Virus record (IMG/VR): IMGVR_UViG_3300050342_000061
Span: 1-32,081 of that record
Direction: 5' to 3' (one strand)
DNA: 32,081 bases
Source of the DNA: a virus
Shown here: positions 15,786 to 22,682 of the stretch, one piece after another
Layout: each line of letters starts with the position of its first letter
Position numbering within the stretch: the first letter of the stretch is position 1
The notes under the pieces: model-generated
Database searches by the model: none
Told to the model about the DNA's origin: nothing
Seen by the model: only the letters and a program-made list of their open reading frames with translations
Program-made: the position numbers and the translations under genes

Positions 15786-16868
15786 TTATTGAAACCTAAT
15801 ATATTTCGATAAAGATATATGTTTTATGACTTTTACAGTCCTCGAAATTACCGTTCCAATAGCCGATAATAATCCTTCTCCTAATAATGTTGCTCTTCCA
15901 ATTATGGTTTTTACTCCGTTGGCCACTAAATTTCCAATTCCGTTTAAAGTTGCTATTCCAGTTTTAATTAAAACTCCAATAGCAGACATTATTCCCTCTC
16001 CTACTAAACTTACCTGTCCAATAAGTATTCTTACTCCTGTTGCTGTTAAAGACCCAATTCCTGATAATGTTGCCGCCGCTTGTCGTAAAAAACTACCTAT
16101 TGCGGTTAATGAACCAATCCCTGATAAAACCGCCGCTCCTTGTTTTAATAAACCCCCTAATGCTGATAGTATTCCTTCTCCTACTAAAGTTGCTTGTCCG
16201 ATTAAAGTTTTTACTCCTCTTGCTATTAACGAACCAACTCCGTTTAAAGTAGACCTTCCAGCCAATATCAATCTTCCAATTCCTGTTAAATTCCCTATTC
16301 CTGATAAGGTCGCCAACCCATGTTTAATAAGTGCTCCTATTGCCGATAATGCTCCTATGCCTGATAAAATCGCACTACCATATACAAAACTTGGAACCGT
16401 ATAATCAACCGTAATTTTTACATAGTCAATATAGAAAGTAACAGCGGTGTTAGAGGCTCCTCTTACGCTCCTTAATCTCATTCTTACATAATCGTCAGTT
16501 CTCAAATCTGTAAGGGTAATACCAGTAGTTACTTGATGAGTTTTGATTACATCACTAAGGGGTTCGCTGGCATCGCTCTGTTCAGTTCCCAATCCCATTG
16601 TTCCTTTGAATGTTTGCCAATACTGAGTAGCAATAGAAGCAGTAGTGCTAACGTGATATTCAAATTCTGTCGTTACAGAATTGATAGTAGCACCATCTGG
16701 AATTTCGTCAGTAGTAAAAGCGGGAAATCCAAAATAAGCAGAAACTTCAGCATTTTTGGCAGGTGCGGCCGTGGCATAAACTCCATCATCAGCGTAGGCA
16801 TTAGACGGGTTTGTATAACCAGTCGTTATTGGTGTATGATATGCGGCGAATTTACTAATGGTTGGCAT
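15786..16868 (-). CDS. Fibre-like protein with nine 20-residue glycine repeats
   Basis: In this 360-aa protein residues 1-160 form a beta-sandwich-like domain (NPSNAYADDGVYATAAP, EIPDGATINSVTTEFEYHV, RMRLRSVRG, FYIDYVKITVDY), of a kind found at the head of phage and surface proteins. Residues 166-345 are nine tandem 20-aa units of the form x-x-L-x-G-x-G-x-L-x-A-x-G-x-x-x-x-x-G-x. A 15-residue basic tail closes the protein. The regular small-residue/hydrophobic alternation suggests a beta-solenoid or stacked fibre shaft. It follows a small tail-fibre protein by 2 nt. Confidence 0.65.
   Translation of the reverse strand: MPTISKFAAYHTPITTGYTNPSNAYADDGVYATAAPAKNAEVSAYFGFPAFTTDEIPDGATINSVTTEFEYHVSTTASIATQYWQTFKGTMGLGTEQSDASEPLSDVIKTHQVTTGITLTDLRTDDYVRMRLRSVRGASNTAVTFYIDYVKITVDYTVPSFVYGSAILSGIGALSAIGALIKHGLATLSGIGNLTGIGRLILAGRSTLNGVGSLIARGVKTLIGQATLVGEGILSALGGLLKQGAAVLSGIGSLTAIGSFLRQAAATLSGIGSLTATGVRILIGQVSLVGEGIMSAIGVLIKTGIATLNGIGNLVANGVKTIIGRATLLGEGLLSAIGTVISRTVKVIKHISLSKYIRFQ
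15834..16373 (-). repeat. Nine tandem 60-bp coding repeats
   Basis: 540 bp is exactly nine units of 60 bp, each encoding 20 residues such as ATLSGIGNLTGIGRLILAGR, AVLSGIGSLTAIGSFLRQAA and ATLLGEGLLSAIGTVISRTV. Units fall into LSGIG, LNGxG and LVGEG subtypes that alternate roughly every three units, so the array probably grew by duplicating a three-unit (180-bp) block. No insertion breaks the frame. Confidence 0.8.
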
Positions 16869-16870
16869 TT

Positions 16871-17257
16871 TTAGTCAAAACTTATCTGCAAATCTCCTGC
16901 ATTAATTTTGAATGTATCTCCACTATTGACCGTTTTTGATTGCGTCAAGTTAGCCCACATCAATAAATTTCCGCCAGTCGCAGCATCAAAAATTCCAACA
17001 GCCACTATCGTTCCCCAATCTGCTGTCGCAGTGGGAAAAACAATATCGGCACTATTTGATGTTGTTCCTCCTGAAGCAGGATTTAAAGTTATTGGTTGTC
17101 TTTGATATCCTCCACCCGACACTTCCGTTCCTCCACCCGCATCTGATGGTGCTACTGTGTAAAGTGCTAAATAAATCGTAGAGGGCGGGGTGAATGCCTG
17201 CCCTCTCAACATATGGTCAATAATTTTGTTTTCGTAATAATCTGATATTGATGCCAT
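16871..17257 (-). CDS. Tail-fibre/structural protein
   Basis: This 128-aa protein opens ISDYYENKIIDHMLRGQAF, then TIYLALYTVAPSDAGGGTEV and GGYQRQPI. The LxLYTxxPxxxGxGxEVxGxGYxRxx pattern is a widespread phage tail-fibre or baseplate family. The remainder is beta-rich with DWGTIVAVGIFDAATGGNLL, also typical. The family forms trimeric or receptor-proximal structures. GGGTCA lies 15 nt before the ATG. Confidence 0.7.
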   Translation of the reverse strand: MASISDYYENKIIDHMLRGQAFTPPSTIYLALYTVAPSDAGGGTEVSGGGYQRQPITLNPASGGTTSNSADIVFPTATADWGTIVAVGIFDAATGGNLLMWANLTQSKTVNSGDTFKINAGDLQISFD

Positions 17258-17283
17258 GATTAAAACTGTTTTTGACCCAACCT

Positions 17284-17691
17284 TTAAATTATTTTGTAAG
17301 ATAAGTTAATCGTTTTTCCCGCTACCTCACAATAAACATATACTTGCTGGTTTGCCCCTAAATCTATTGAAAGGGAACTTCCAGGGGTAATTTTTATTCC
17401 TGCAGTCGTCCCTGGAGTAAATCTGAAATAAATATCAGTATCGGAGGCATTATAGATTATCAAAGAATAATTCTGCGGAGGTGGATTAACAGGAATAGCA
17501 TAAGCAGTATTCGCATTGGTAAGAGTGAAAGTTTCGTCTGTTCCTATTCCTGATATAGCTGGAATATCAACCAACAATCTTTTATTTTTTGGGTTAACTC
17601 TTAATTGAATGATATTTTGATTTTCATCATCTGTAATTCCAGCCATTACAGGAACCTTATTCGCATCTTGTTTTATAATTTCATCTGCCAT
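17284..17691 (-). CDS. Small beta-rich virion protein
   Basis: This 135-aa product contains VPVMAGITDDENQNIIQLRV, NKRLLVDIPAI and a C-terminal part NYSLIIYNASDTDIYFRFTP and ISPGSS-like KITPGSSLSIDLG, reading as a small beta barrel. It resembles decoration or fibre-base proteins that precede tail-fibre genes, but no family is assigned. GGGTCA is 9 nt before the ATG, the tightest spacing of that motif in the window. Confidence 0.5.
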   Translation of the reverse strand: MADEIIKQDANKVPVMAGITDDENQNIIQLRVNPKNKRLLVDIPAISGIGTDETFTLTNANTAYAIPVNPPPQNYSLIIYNASDTDIYFRFTPGTTAGIKITPGSSLSIDLGANQQVYVYCEVAGKTINLSYKII

Positions 17692-17706
17692 TTTTATTTT
17701 TGACCC

Positions 17707-17895
17707 TTATTTTCTCTTTTGTGCTAATCTTCTTAAAGTTAAAGCCAGCCTCGCTCTCCTTCCTAATTTGCCAGGTTTTTTTGCTGCTTCTTTTAATTTT
17801 GATAATGGAATCTTTTTTCCTGCCTTAACTCCTAATTGTCTTCTTAAAGCACCAGGTTTTTGAATTGCTTCTTGTATCCAATATTTCTTGGACAT
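17707..17895 (-). CDS. Small highly basic phage protein
   Basis: The 62-aa product is almost entirely Lys/Arg with hydrophobic helix positions: WIQEAIQKPGALRRQLGVK, GKKIPLSKLKEAAKKPG and KLGRRARLALTLRRL. The KPGALRRQLGVKxGxKIP and GKLGRRARLAxTLRR blocks recur in small proteins near capsid genes of many phages. It probably binds DNA or the capsid interior. GGGTCA lies 11 nt before the ATG. Confidence 0.6.
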   Translation of the reverse strand: MSKKYWIQEAIQKPGALRRQLGVKAGKKIPLSKLKEAAKKPGKLGRRARLALTLRRLAQKRK

Positions 17896-17898
17896 TTT

Positions 17899-18159
17899 TT
17901 ATTTTTTGACCCTTCTTTTTGTTTTTGGTTTTTCTTCTTTAATTTTCACTTTTGCCCCGCAACAAGGGCATTCAATTTCCTCTGGCCAATCGCCCTCGAA
18001 TTCAAAACAATCTTTCATCTTAATTGCAACGAATCTTAAATCTTCTTCTCCACCCCAAAAATCCATTTCTGTCCAATGATGGCCTGCTGGCAATTCAAAA
18101 ACTCTGCCATACATTCTAATTGAAATTGTGTGATCTGTTTTATTTTTTATGCTCTTCAT
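17899..18159 (-). CDS. Small protein with CxxC zinc-ribbon-like end
   Basis: In this 86-aa product residues 1-40 form short strands (ISIRMYGRVFELPAGHHW). Then IECPCCGAKVKIKEE carries a single CPCC knuckle, and a basic tail ends KTKRRVKK. With only one full CxxC plus H26/H27 and C51, a metal site would need other ligands. It overlaps the gene upstream by 20 nt, indicating translational coupling. It may be a neck or capsid accessory protein. Confidence 0.5.
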   Translation of the reverse strand: MKSIKNKTDHTISIRMYGRVFELPAGHHWTEMDFWGGEEDLRFVAIKMKDCFEFEGDWPEEIECPCCGAKVKIKEEKPKTKRRVKK

Positions 18160-18355
18160 CGAATTTTTTAACTTCGGAGGATTTTAAAACCTCCTCCAAG
18201 ATTCTCTCTGAAGAAAGACCTTTATTTTTTAGCCTTTGCATCACTTTAAAAGTTTCTTTGGCTTCGTGCCTTACTCTATCTCTTAATTTTTCATTGACTT
18301 TTTCGTGAAATTTATCTTTTGCTTGTTTTATCTTCCAAAATAATGGATCTGCCAC
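18140..18355 (-). CDS. Small charged helical protein downstream of the capsid gene
   Basis: A 71-aa, Lys/Glu-rich, helical protein (DRVRHEAKETFKVMQRLKNK, LSSERILEEVLKSSEVKKF). It starts at a GTG preceded by GGAG at a normal distance, one of the few clear Shine-Dalgarno sites in the structural region. It follows the capsid gene after a structured gap of about 100 bp. No family recognised. Confidence 0.5.
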   Translation of the reverse strand: MADPLFWKIKQAKDKFHEKVNEKLRDRVRHEAKETFKVMQRLKNKGLSSERILEEVLKSSEVKKFDEEHKK

Positions 18356-18396
18356 TTTTTTCGCTCCTTCTTTGGAGACCGACCCGCCGTCCCCAA

Positions 18397-18418
18397 GTTA
18401 GGAGCGAAAGCTCCTAAC
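18397..18418 (-). promoter_or_regulatory. Perfect 9-bp hairpin after the capsid gene
   Basis: GTTAGGAGC and GCTCCTAAC flank four bases (GAAA on the plus strand, TTTC on the minus). It sits in a GC-rich 105-bp gap between the capsid stop and the next start, with no T-run after it on the minus strand. It therefore fits an mRNA-stabilising or processing element better than an intrinsic terminator. The stretch 18361-18395 beside it is also GC-rich. Confidence 0.6.
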
Positions 18419-18460
18419 CCTGCCACAAGGAAAGCAGAAAGAGAGAGATTATTTCAAATT

Positions 18461-19651
18461 TTATGCGGTTCTCTTTTCAATTCTTGAATGAGCTCCTCTG
18501 TTGCGGCAGACTAATTGCAAAGAGGTGTAGATTATAGCTTCCCATTCAGTCTTTCCGTAAGCCTTAAAGAGCCTTCCTTCGTTTCCAGGTAAGAAATCAA
18601 GATCGCTCAAAATTCCAAGAGAAAGTTCTTTGGAAGAAATGTGGAAGACGTTATCGTCTGGGCAATCATAATCAAGCACAAACTCGTGGCCCATATAATC
18701 GACTCCAACCCAACCTCCGTGCAAGACTGGTTTTTCAGTTACTTGCACTTGAGGATTGGATTTGAGCAAGCTGATGAACTTGTTGTACAAAGTCTTGTTG
18801 GCGAAAGTGTAATCTACCTTTCCTCTCTGATTTGCCTCAACGTGAGCTTTGTCAATATCAGCCAAAGTCAAAACCGTTGCTGAGGTAGGAGAATCAACAT
18901 AAGATTTCCACATTGCGTAGTTTGCAGGATTAATTCCACCATAAGTTCCAGTGCCAATTGCTGCTAACAATCCAGTCAAGCAAGTCATTGGGTTTCCATC
19001 GCCATCTAAAACATAAATTGGAGTATTATCTTCCCAAGATTGAGCGTCAGCAATTGTAACGGTATTCTTTCCAGTGTGAGCCACAACAGTAGTTGCTGCG
19101 TTAGTTCCAATCTTTATTTTTGTCCCAGGTGGCAAATAAACTGCGTAATCAATATCTCCGTTTTTTACTTCTCTTCCTTCATCAATAACTAAAGTGGTGG
19201 TGTCTGTTCCTGCGCCATCAGTGTAGAAAACTAATCTTCCATTGGAATCTGGAGCTCTCCATAATTGATAGTTCAATTGTCTTACAATCAAATCCTTCAC
19301 TCCCTCAGTTTGCATTTCCAAAGTGTCAACAACAGCCCCCTTGCCAGCATCCAAAGTGATTTTGTCAATACTGAATGAACCAGCAACCTGAATCACTTCG
19401 AAGCTGGCTTCAACTGGCTTTACTGCTCCTTTATTCAAGGTTGGAGTTGAAGTTGGCCCAAAAGTCGTAAATCCAGCAGGTAAAGCCAGTTTTACAGGGA
19501 CATAAAATTTGTTGTTGACAAACTTTTGGGGAGTGAATTTGCTCTTTGCAATCTGGTAAATCAAAGCCTCCTGCTTTACAGCATCAACCACAGCAGGTAA
19601 AATGTCTTTCTTGAGTACTGCCGCAACCTCATTCAGGGTTACGCTTGGCAT
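18461..19651 (-). CDS. Major capsid protein, HK97 fold
   Basis: The 396-aa product fits a HK97-type capsid subunit. It has an N-terminal helix (VAAVLKKDILPAVVDAVKQE), the strand VEASFEVIQVAGSFSIDKIT with its continuing spine helix GVKDLIVRQLNYQLW, an inserted beta-rich region around 130-230, and a P-domain end HEFVLDYDCPDDNVFHISSKEL. Codons are somewhat less AT-biased than in neighbouring genes, as expected for a highly expressed protein. It lies directly after the acidic scaffold-like gene and is followed by a stable hairpin. GGGTCA is 14 nt upstream of the ATG. Confidence 0.8.
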   Translation of the reverse strand: MPSVTLNEVAAVLKKDILPAVVDAVKQEALIYQIAKSKFTPQKFVNNKFYVPVKLALPAGFTTFGPTSTPTLNKGAVKPVEASFEVIQVAGSFSIDKITLDAGKGAVVDTLEMQTEGVKDLIVRQLNYQLWRAPDSNGRLVFYTDGAGTDTTTLVIDEGREVKNGDIDYAVYLPPGTKIKIGTNAATTVVAHTGKNTVTIADAQSWEDNTPIYVLDGDGNPMTCLTGLLAAIGTGTYGGINPANYAMWKSYVDSPTSATVLTLADIDKAHVEANQRGKVDYTFANKTLYNKFISLLKSNPQVQVTEKPVLHGGWVGVDYMGHEFVLDYDCPDDNVFHISSKELSLGILSDLDFLPGNEGRLFKAYGKTEWEAIIYTSLQLVCRNRGAHSRIEKRTA

Positions 19652-19675
19652 TTTCTATTCAATTTTGACCCAATT

Positions 19676-20437
19676 TTAGATTCCAGTTTGTTTTTCCAAC
19701 TCTTCAAGAGTTTCCAACATTGCCTCCCTCAAGGAAACTTCTTCTTCTGGATTAGTTGGCACTCCGAAAACTCTTCTTTTTGGTTTTATTTCTCTTTGAA
19801 CTTTTCCTTGTGCGCTTGGCGGAGGTTTGGGAGCTTGTTGTTTTTGTCTTAAATACCAATCGACTAATTCATCATAATGTAAGAGTTTGTATCCATCTTC
19901 GGGATTAGAAATCCCGTGTTGGATACAAAACTCAAGCACTTTTTTTCTATCGAATTTTGGTCTTCCATCTGAACCATCGTAAGTGTATTCTAATGCCTGC
20001 AAATAATCTTCCAATGCCTCATCTTCTTTCATTCTTTCGAGTTCGTCTCTCGTTACAACTCCCAATTTTTCTTTTAGGTATCTTTTCGTTATTTCATCTA
20101 TATCTCCGCCAGCTGTCTCCCTTGAAGGAGGTTGCTGGAGCTCTTGAAGTCGTTGGCTTAACTCCCGCACTTGTTGCAGGAGTGGTGCGTACATTCTCCC
20201 TAATCTTTCGTAATCTTTAGCGAGCTCCTGGACCTGGTCAGGTTTGGAGAGATCGTATTCTCTCCCTAAAATACTGACTGTTCCAGTAGAAGGTGCCGCA
20301 CCTTCACCTTCTTTTTCTCCAGCTGTTGCCGCTTCCTTTTCTTCTTTTACTTCTTCTTTTTCGGAAGACGGCTCCTGGCTGGATGGCTCGCTGGGAGTTT
20401 CTTCTAATTGTTTTTCAATGTCCAATTCTTCTTCCAT
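19676..20437 (-). CDS. Scaffolding-like protein
   Basis: In this 253-aa protein residues 1-50 are very acidic (EEELDIEKQLEETPSEPSSQ). The middle contains coiled coil (ELAKDYERLGRMYAPLLQQV, RELSQRLQELQQ) and the C-terminus is basic then acidic (IKPKRRVFGVP, LREAMLETLEELEKQTGI). Acidic helical proteins directly upstream of the capsid gene are usually scaffolds, which template procapsid assembly through a basic C-terminal capsid-binding helix. No protease domain is seen. Confidence 0.7.
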   Translation of the reverse strand: MEEELDIEKQLEETPSEPSSQEPSSEKEEVKEEKEAATAGEKEGEGAAPSTGTVSILGREYDLSKPDQVQELAKDYERLGRMYAPLLQQVRELSQRLQELQQPPSRETAGGDIDEITKRYLKEKLGVVTRDELERMKEDEALEDYLQALEYTYDGSDGRPKFDRKKVLEFCIQHGISNPEDGYKLLHYDELVDWYLRQKQQAPKPPPSAQGKVQREIKPKRRVFGVPTNPEEEVSLREAMLETLEELEKQTGI

Positions 20438-20495
20438 TGTTTTTATTGCTGTACCCCCTTAATGGGAGCCCTGGCGACGAACTGTATCCAGCTTT

Positions 20496-21107
20496 TTATG
20501 TCTCTTGACCCATAGAGACTGCTGGACCCTGGTTCAAAAATTCTTTTAATTGTTCTCTTGTATTATTTTTAAAACCATATTTTTTATGAAATTCATTATG
20601 GCATTTTTTACATAAAGTAATTCCATTTTCTACTAAATATCTATATTCTGGAAAATCAGCAAAGTTAAATATATGATGTGCAACTAACCGACCTCCGCTT
20701 TGACCACATTTTTGGCAAGTAAAATTATCTCGCTGAAATACTGCTTTACGCCATAATTTTCCTTTTGAAATTTTTCTTAAAATATCATTTTGATATGTAA
20801 TCCCACCTTTCCATTTTGGATTTTTTGCTCCTTTCATTGCTTCGCTTATTTTCTTTCTTACCTCTAATCGCTTTGCAGGATTTTTCTCTCCTTTCATTCT
20901 TTCTTTTAGTCTTTTTCGTCTAACTTCTCTTAATCTTGTAAGAACTTTATTTTTAAAATTTAGATCCTGCCACTTTCTTTTTATTCCCTCGATTACTTTT
21001 TTTCTATATTCTGGATCTTCCCATTTTTTAATCATTGCCCTTCTTGTTCCTTCACTTACTTTTCTTTTCCATTTTTGATATTCAATCGGATCTTTCGGTG
21101 TTGGCAT
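20496..21107 (-). CDS. HNH homing-type endonuclease
   Basis: In this 203-aa protein residues 1-110 are basic helices with NUMOD3-like repeats (KISEAMKGAKNPKWKGG). The HNH core follows: VFQRDNFTCQKCG with C131/C134, AHHI (H144, H145), NGITLCKKCHNEFH with N161, C166/C169, H170 and H174. Such enzymes nick or cut DNA and mobilise their own gene. It separates the Pro-rich head gene from the scaffold, an intrusion consistent with a free-standing homing endonuclease. Its end overlaps a hairpin carrying GGGTCA in the loop. Confidence 0.85.
   Translation of the reverse strand: MPTPKDPIEYQKWKRKVSEGTRRAMIKKWEDPEYRKKVIEGIKRKWQDLNFKNKVLTRLREVRRKRLKERMKGEKNPAKRLEVRKKISEAMKGAKNPKWKGGITYQNDILRKISKGKLWRKAVFQRDNFTCQKCGQSGGRLVAHHIFNFADFPEYRYLVENGITLCKKCHNEFHKKYGFKNNTREQLKEFLNQGPAVSMGQET
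20500..20519 (-). promoter_or_regulatory. Hairpin with the GGGTCA motif in its loop
   Basis: GTCTCT and AGAGAC pair perfectly around an 8-nt loop that reads ATGGGTCA on the minus strand. It overlaps the last codons of the HNH gene. The scaffold start lies 63 nt further on, beyond a GC-rich stretch (20455-20490). Confidence 0.5.
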
Positions 21108-21113
21108 ATTTTA

Positions 21114-21812
21114 TTACGTTCCTATTCCGAGTTCACGCTCCCTGAGTCGTCTGAGGGCTCTCTCTAATGCTCCTGTTGGTCCAAATGGTGTTGCTCCTGG
21201 TAATGGTGTTGGAACATATCTTCCACCAGTAAGTTCAGCTAAAGCTCTAATCATTGCCTCAAATTGTCCAACTGGAATTTCAGGTCTTGGTGAAGGAATT
21301 CCTGTAAAGGCTCTTTCTGAAATTTGAACTGGTGCTGGTGGTAAAGAAGATAAAGTCGGTGCTGTAAATCCTGGCGCTGTTGCTGGCGGTGTTGGCGCTC
21401 CACCTCCTCCTGCTACTGGCGGTGGCGTTGGCGGTGGAGGAGTTGGAGTTGGTGTTGGCGCTGGTTTTGCTGTCGTTATTTCTGCCTTTGGAACTGAAGC
21501 AGGAGTGGGAACTTTTGTAGTTTCGGTTGCTTTTGTCGTTGGCCTTCCAAACACATATTCAGGTCTTACTGACATTCCTTCCATAAATCCAACTGCTGGC
21601 GCCGCTGGTGCCTGTCCTGGTTCAGCTTGTGCTGTTTCCACTTGTGGTCCCGAAGGAGTAAATTTTGCTCCTGCTAACAATAAAGCTGGCGAAGCTAATA
21701 AATATTGAGGAGATGTAACGCTTCTTGGACCTAAATAACCTCCAGGGGTTGTAAATCCTTGCACTATTCGTTTAAGCGCATCACTTAAACTTCTTAAAGA
21801 AAAACTTGGCAT
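21114..21812 (-). CDS. Pro/Ala/Thr-rich virion-associated protein
   Basis: This 232-aa protein has a short N-terminal region (FSLRSLSDALKRIVQGF), a long low-complexity linker (TPTPTPPPPTPPPVAGGGG), and a C-terminal segment with IPVGQFEAMIRALAELTGG and ALERALRRLRERELGIG. The composition suggests an extended tether. Position between the portal block and the scaffold suggests a head or portal-associated minor protein. Its ATG carries GGGTCA 12 nt upstream, and the plus-strand promoter at 21814-21842 overlaps this leader. Confidence 0.5.
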   Translation of the reverse strand: MPSFSLRSLSDALKRIVQGFTTPGGYLGPRSVTSPQYLLASPALLLAGAKFTPSGPQVETAQAEPGQAPAAPAVGFMEGMSVRPEYVFGRPTTKATETTKVPTPASVPKAEITTAKPAPTPTPTPPPPTPPPVAGGGGAPTPPATAPGFTAPTLSSLPPAPVQISERAFTGIPSPRPEIPVGQFEAMIRALAELTGGRYVPTPLPGATPFGPTGALERALRRLRERELGIGT

Positions 21813-21813
21813 A

Positions 21814-21842
21814 TTGACTTATTTTGACCCATTTGCTAAAAT
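21814..21842 (+). promoter_or_regulatory. Possible plus-strand promoter for a leaderless mRNA
   Basis: TTGACT is followed after 17 bases by TAAAAT. An ATG begins 6 nt after the -10, at the expected transcription start. It fires against the surrounding genes. Confidence 0.4.
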
Positions 21843-21848
21843 TACTTA

Positions 21849-22064
21849 ATGATGCGAAAAATTTGGAATGTAATTTATCATTTTATTTTTTTCTTCGCTT
21901 GTTGGTATTTTTTCCTATTGTTTTTAGGATTTCTTTTTCATGCTTTAAACTTCTTTCCTTTAAAAAACATTATTAATCCTTTTTCTCCATTACAGGTTTT
22001 TGCTCTTGAGTTTCTTCCTCCCCTTCTCTTCACCTATCTTTATTTTCAACTCCGAAAAAAATAA
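21849..22064 (+). CDS. Possible small two-span membrane protein, opposite strand
   Basis: A 71-aa frame begins ATGATG directly after the promoter-like pair at 21814-21842. It encodes two hydrophobic spans (about 10-36, FIFFFACWYFFLLFLGFLF; about 48-67, LQVFALEFLPPLLFTYLYF) with basic residues at both ends (MMRKIW, LRKK). Unlike other plus-strand frames in the window it does not face a minus-strand gene: nothing else codes in 21813-22054. It could be a moron-type or superinfection-exclusion membrane protein. The Phe/Leu richness could also be a by-product of A/T bias, so the call is tentative. Confidence 0.4.
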   Translation: MMRKIWNVIYHFIFFFACWYFFLLFLGFLFHALNFFPLKNIINPFSPLQVFALEFLPPLLFTYLYFQLRKK

Positions 22065-22086
22065 AAGAGGCACCTTTTAATGCCTC
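22055..22086 (-). terminator. Intrinsic terminator of leader RNA copy 1
   Basis: A 6-bp stem GAGGCA/TGCCTC with an 8-nt loop is followed on the minus strand by TTTTATTTTTTT. It ends the short RNA started at about 22122, unless transcription reads through into 21812 and beyond. Confidence 0.7.
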
Positions 22087-22122
22087 TCGTGGAGAAGCCA
22101 AGAGCACTTGGCGCTTGGCTAT
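22055..22122 (-). ncRNA. Two-hairpin leader or small RNA, copy 1
   Basis: The predicted 65-68 nt RNA starts near 22122. Hairpin 1 has stem GCCAAG/CTTGGC (22097-22119) with CCAAGTG exposed. The linker TCTCCACG (22088-22095) follows, then hairpin 2, GAGGCA/TGCCTC (22067-22086), and a T-run. Copy 2 at 24735-24801 has different stem sequences but the same loop, linker and order, which is the covariation expected of a functional RNA. It lies ahead of the scaffold/capsid block. It may act as a terminator-attenuator, an antitermination signal or a free small RNA. Confidence 0.7.
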
Positions 22123-22128
22123 TATTTT

Positions 22129-22156
22129 ATTTTAATTTTCCAAAATTCCTTGTCAA
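22129..22156 (-). promoter_or_regulatory. Promoter of leader RNA copy 1
   Basis: TTGACA, 16-base spacer, TAAAAT on the minus strand. Spacer length, boxes and distance to the first hairpin equal those of copy 2. Confidence 0.7.
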
Positions 22157-22160
22157 GAGC

Positions 22161-22349
22161 TTATTTTTTACTTGCCGCTCTTTTCATTGCTGAACTTGAA
22201 AAAGTCGGTTTCCATCCTGATTCAATTCCATATAAAAGCCTCATCTGGCGAACTGCCTTTTCTTTTGTATCGTGCGTTCCTTTAACTTTGCCAGTCTCTT
22301 TATTAATCACAACCCATTTATTTCCTCTTTTTCTGACAGCGTATGGCAT
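22161..22349 (-). CDS. Small basic phage protein, beta-beta-alpha type
   Basis: This 62-aa product reads YAVRKRGNKWVVINKETGKV, GTHDTKEKAVRQMRLLYGIE, then a Ser/Lys tail. Two strands followed by a helix with T-K-E-K-A-x-x-Q-x-R-x-L-Y is a common small phage protein, usually near the portal or capsid genes and of unknown function. GGGTCA lies 10 nt before the ATG. It is the last gene before promoter copy 1. Confidence 0.6.
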   Translation of the reverse strand: MPYAVRKRGNKWVVINKETGKVKGTHDTKEKAVRQMRLLYGIESGWKPTFSSSAMKRAASKK

Positions 22350-22351
22350 TT

Positions 22352-22678
22352 TTAATCTCTGACCCGATAACTTCCTGCGGAATCTTCTTCAATTTGTTTT
22401 CTCGTTTTTCTTTTCTTTCCTTTTAAATCCACAATTTCAAAATCAACTTTTTCTTCGCTAATTCCTGTAATTCTTAAATTCGCTTTTATTATATCACCAA
22501 CTTTTGCATCTTTCAATGCAGGAAATTTTTTTAATGAAATCGTTAAAGTAGCCTCCGAAGTTTCCGCAGGTTTTTCTGTTGTTTCCTCTTCTGTTTCGCT
22601 TTCTGGTTCTTCTTCAACTACTTCCTCTGGCGCTTCTTCAAATTCTTCATCTAAATCTGATTCAATTTCTTTTGGCAT
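22352..22678 (-). CDS. Acidic protein with small C-terminal beta domain
   Basis: The start is set at the ATG for MPKEIESDL, which has GGGTCA 11 nt upstream at the end of the portal gene; a longer upstream start would read through the portal end. The 108-aa product has residues 1-45 that are almost all Glu/Asp, then ATLTISLKKFPALKDAKVGD, IIKANLRITGISEEKVDFEI. The Glu-rich arm plus an OB-like barrel is reminiscent of DNA-mimic or capsid accessory proteins, but no family is assigned. Confidence 0.55.
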   Translation of the reverse strand: MPKEIESDLDEEFEEAPEEVVEEEPESETEEETTEKPAETSEATLTISLKKFPALKDAKVGDIIKANLRITGISEEKVDFEIVDLKGKKRKTRKQIEEDSAGSYRVRD

Positions 22679-22682
22679 ATTT

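Noticed and set aside
15834-16373. CRISPR array
   Set aside because: The 60-bp units are contiguous, in frame and diverged, with no spacers; no cas operon is present and the Cas4-like gene is isolated.
16871-17691. GGGTCA as a standard Shine-Dalgarno site
   Set aside because: It does not pair with the usual CCUCC anti-SD; genuine GGAGG sites exist elsewhere in the window (before 1937 and 29305), so the motif needs another explanation.
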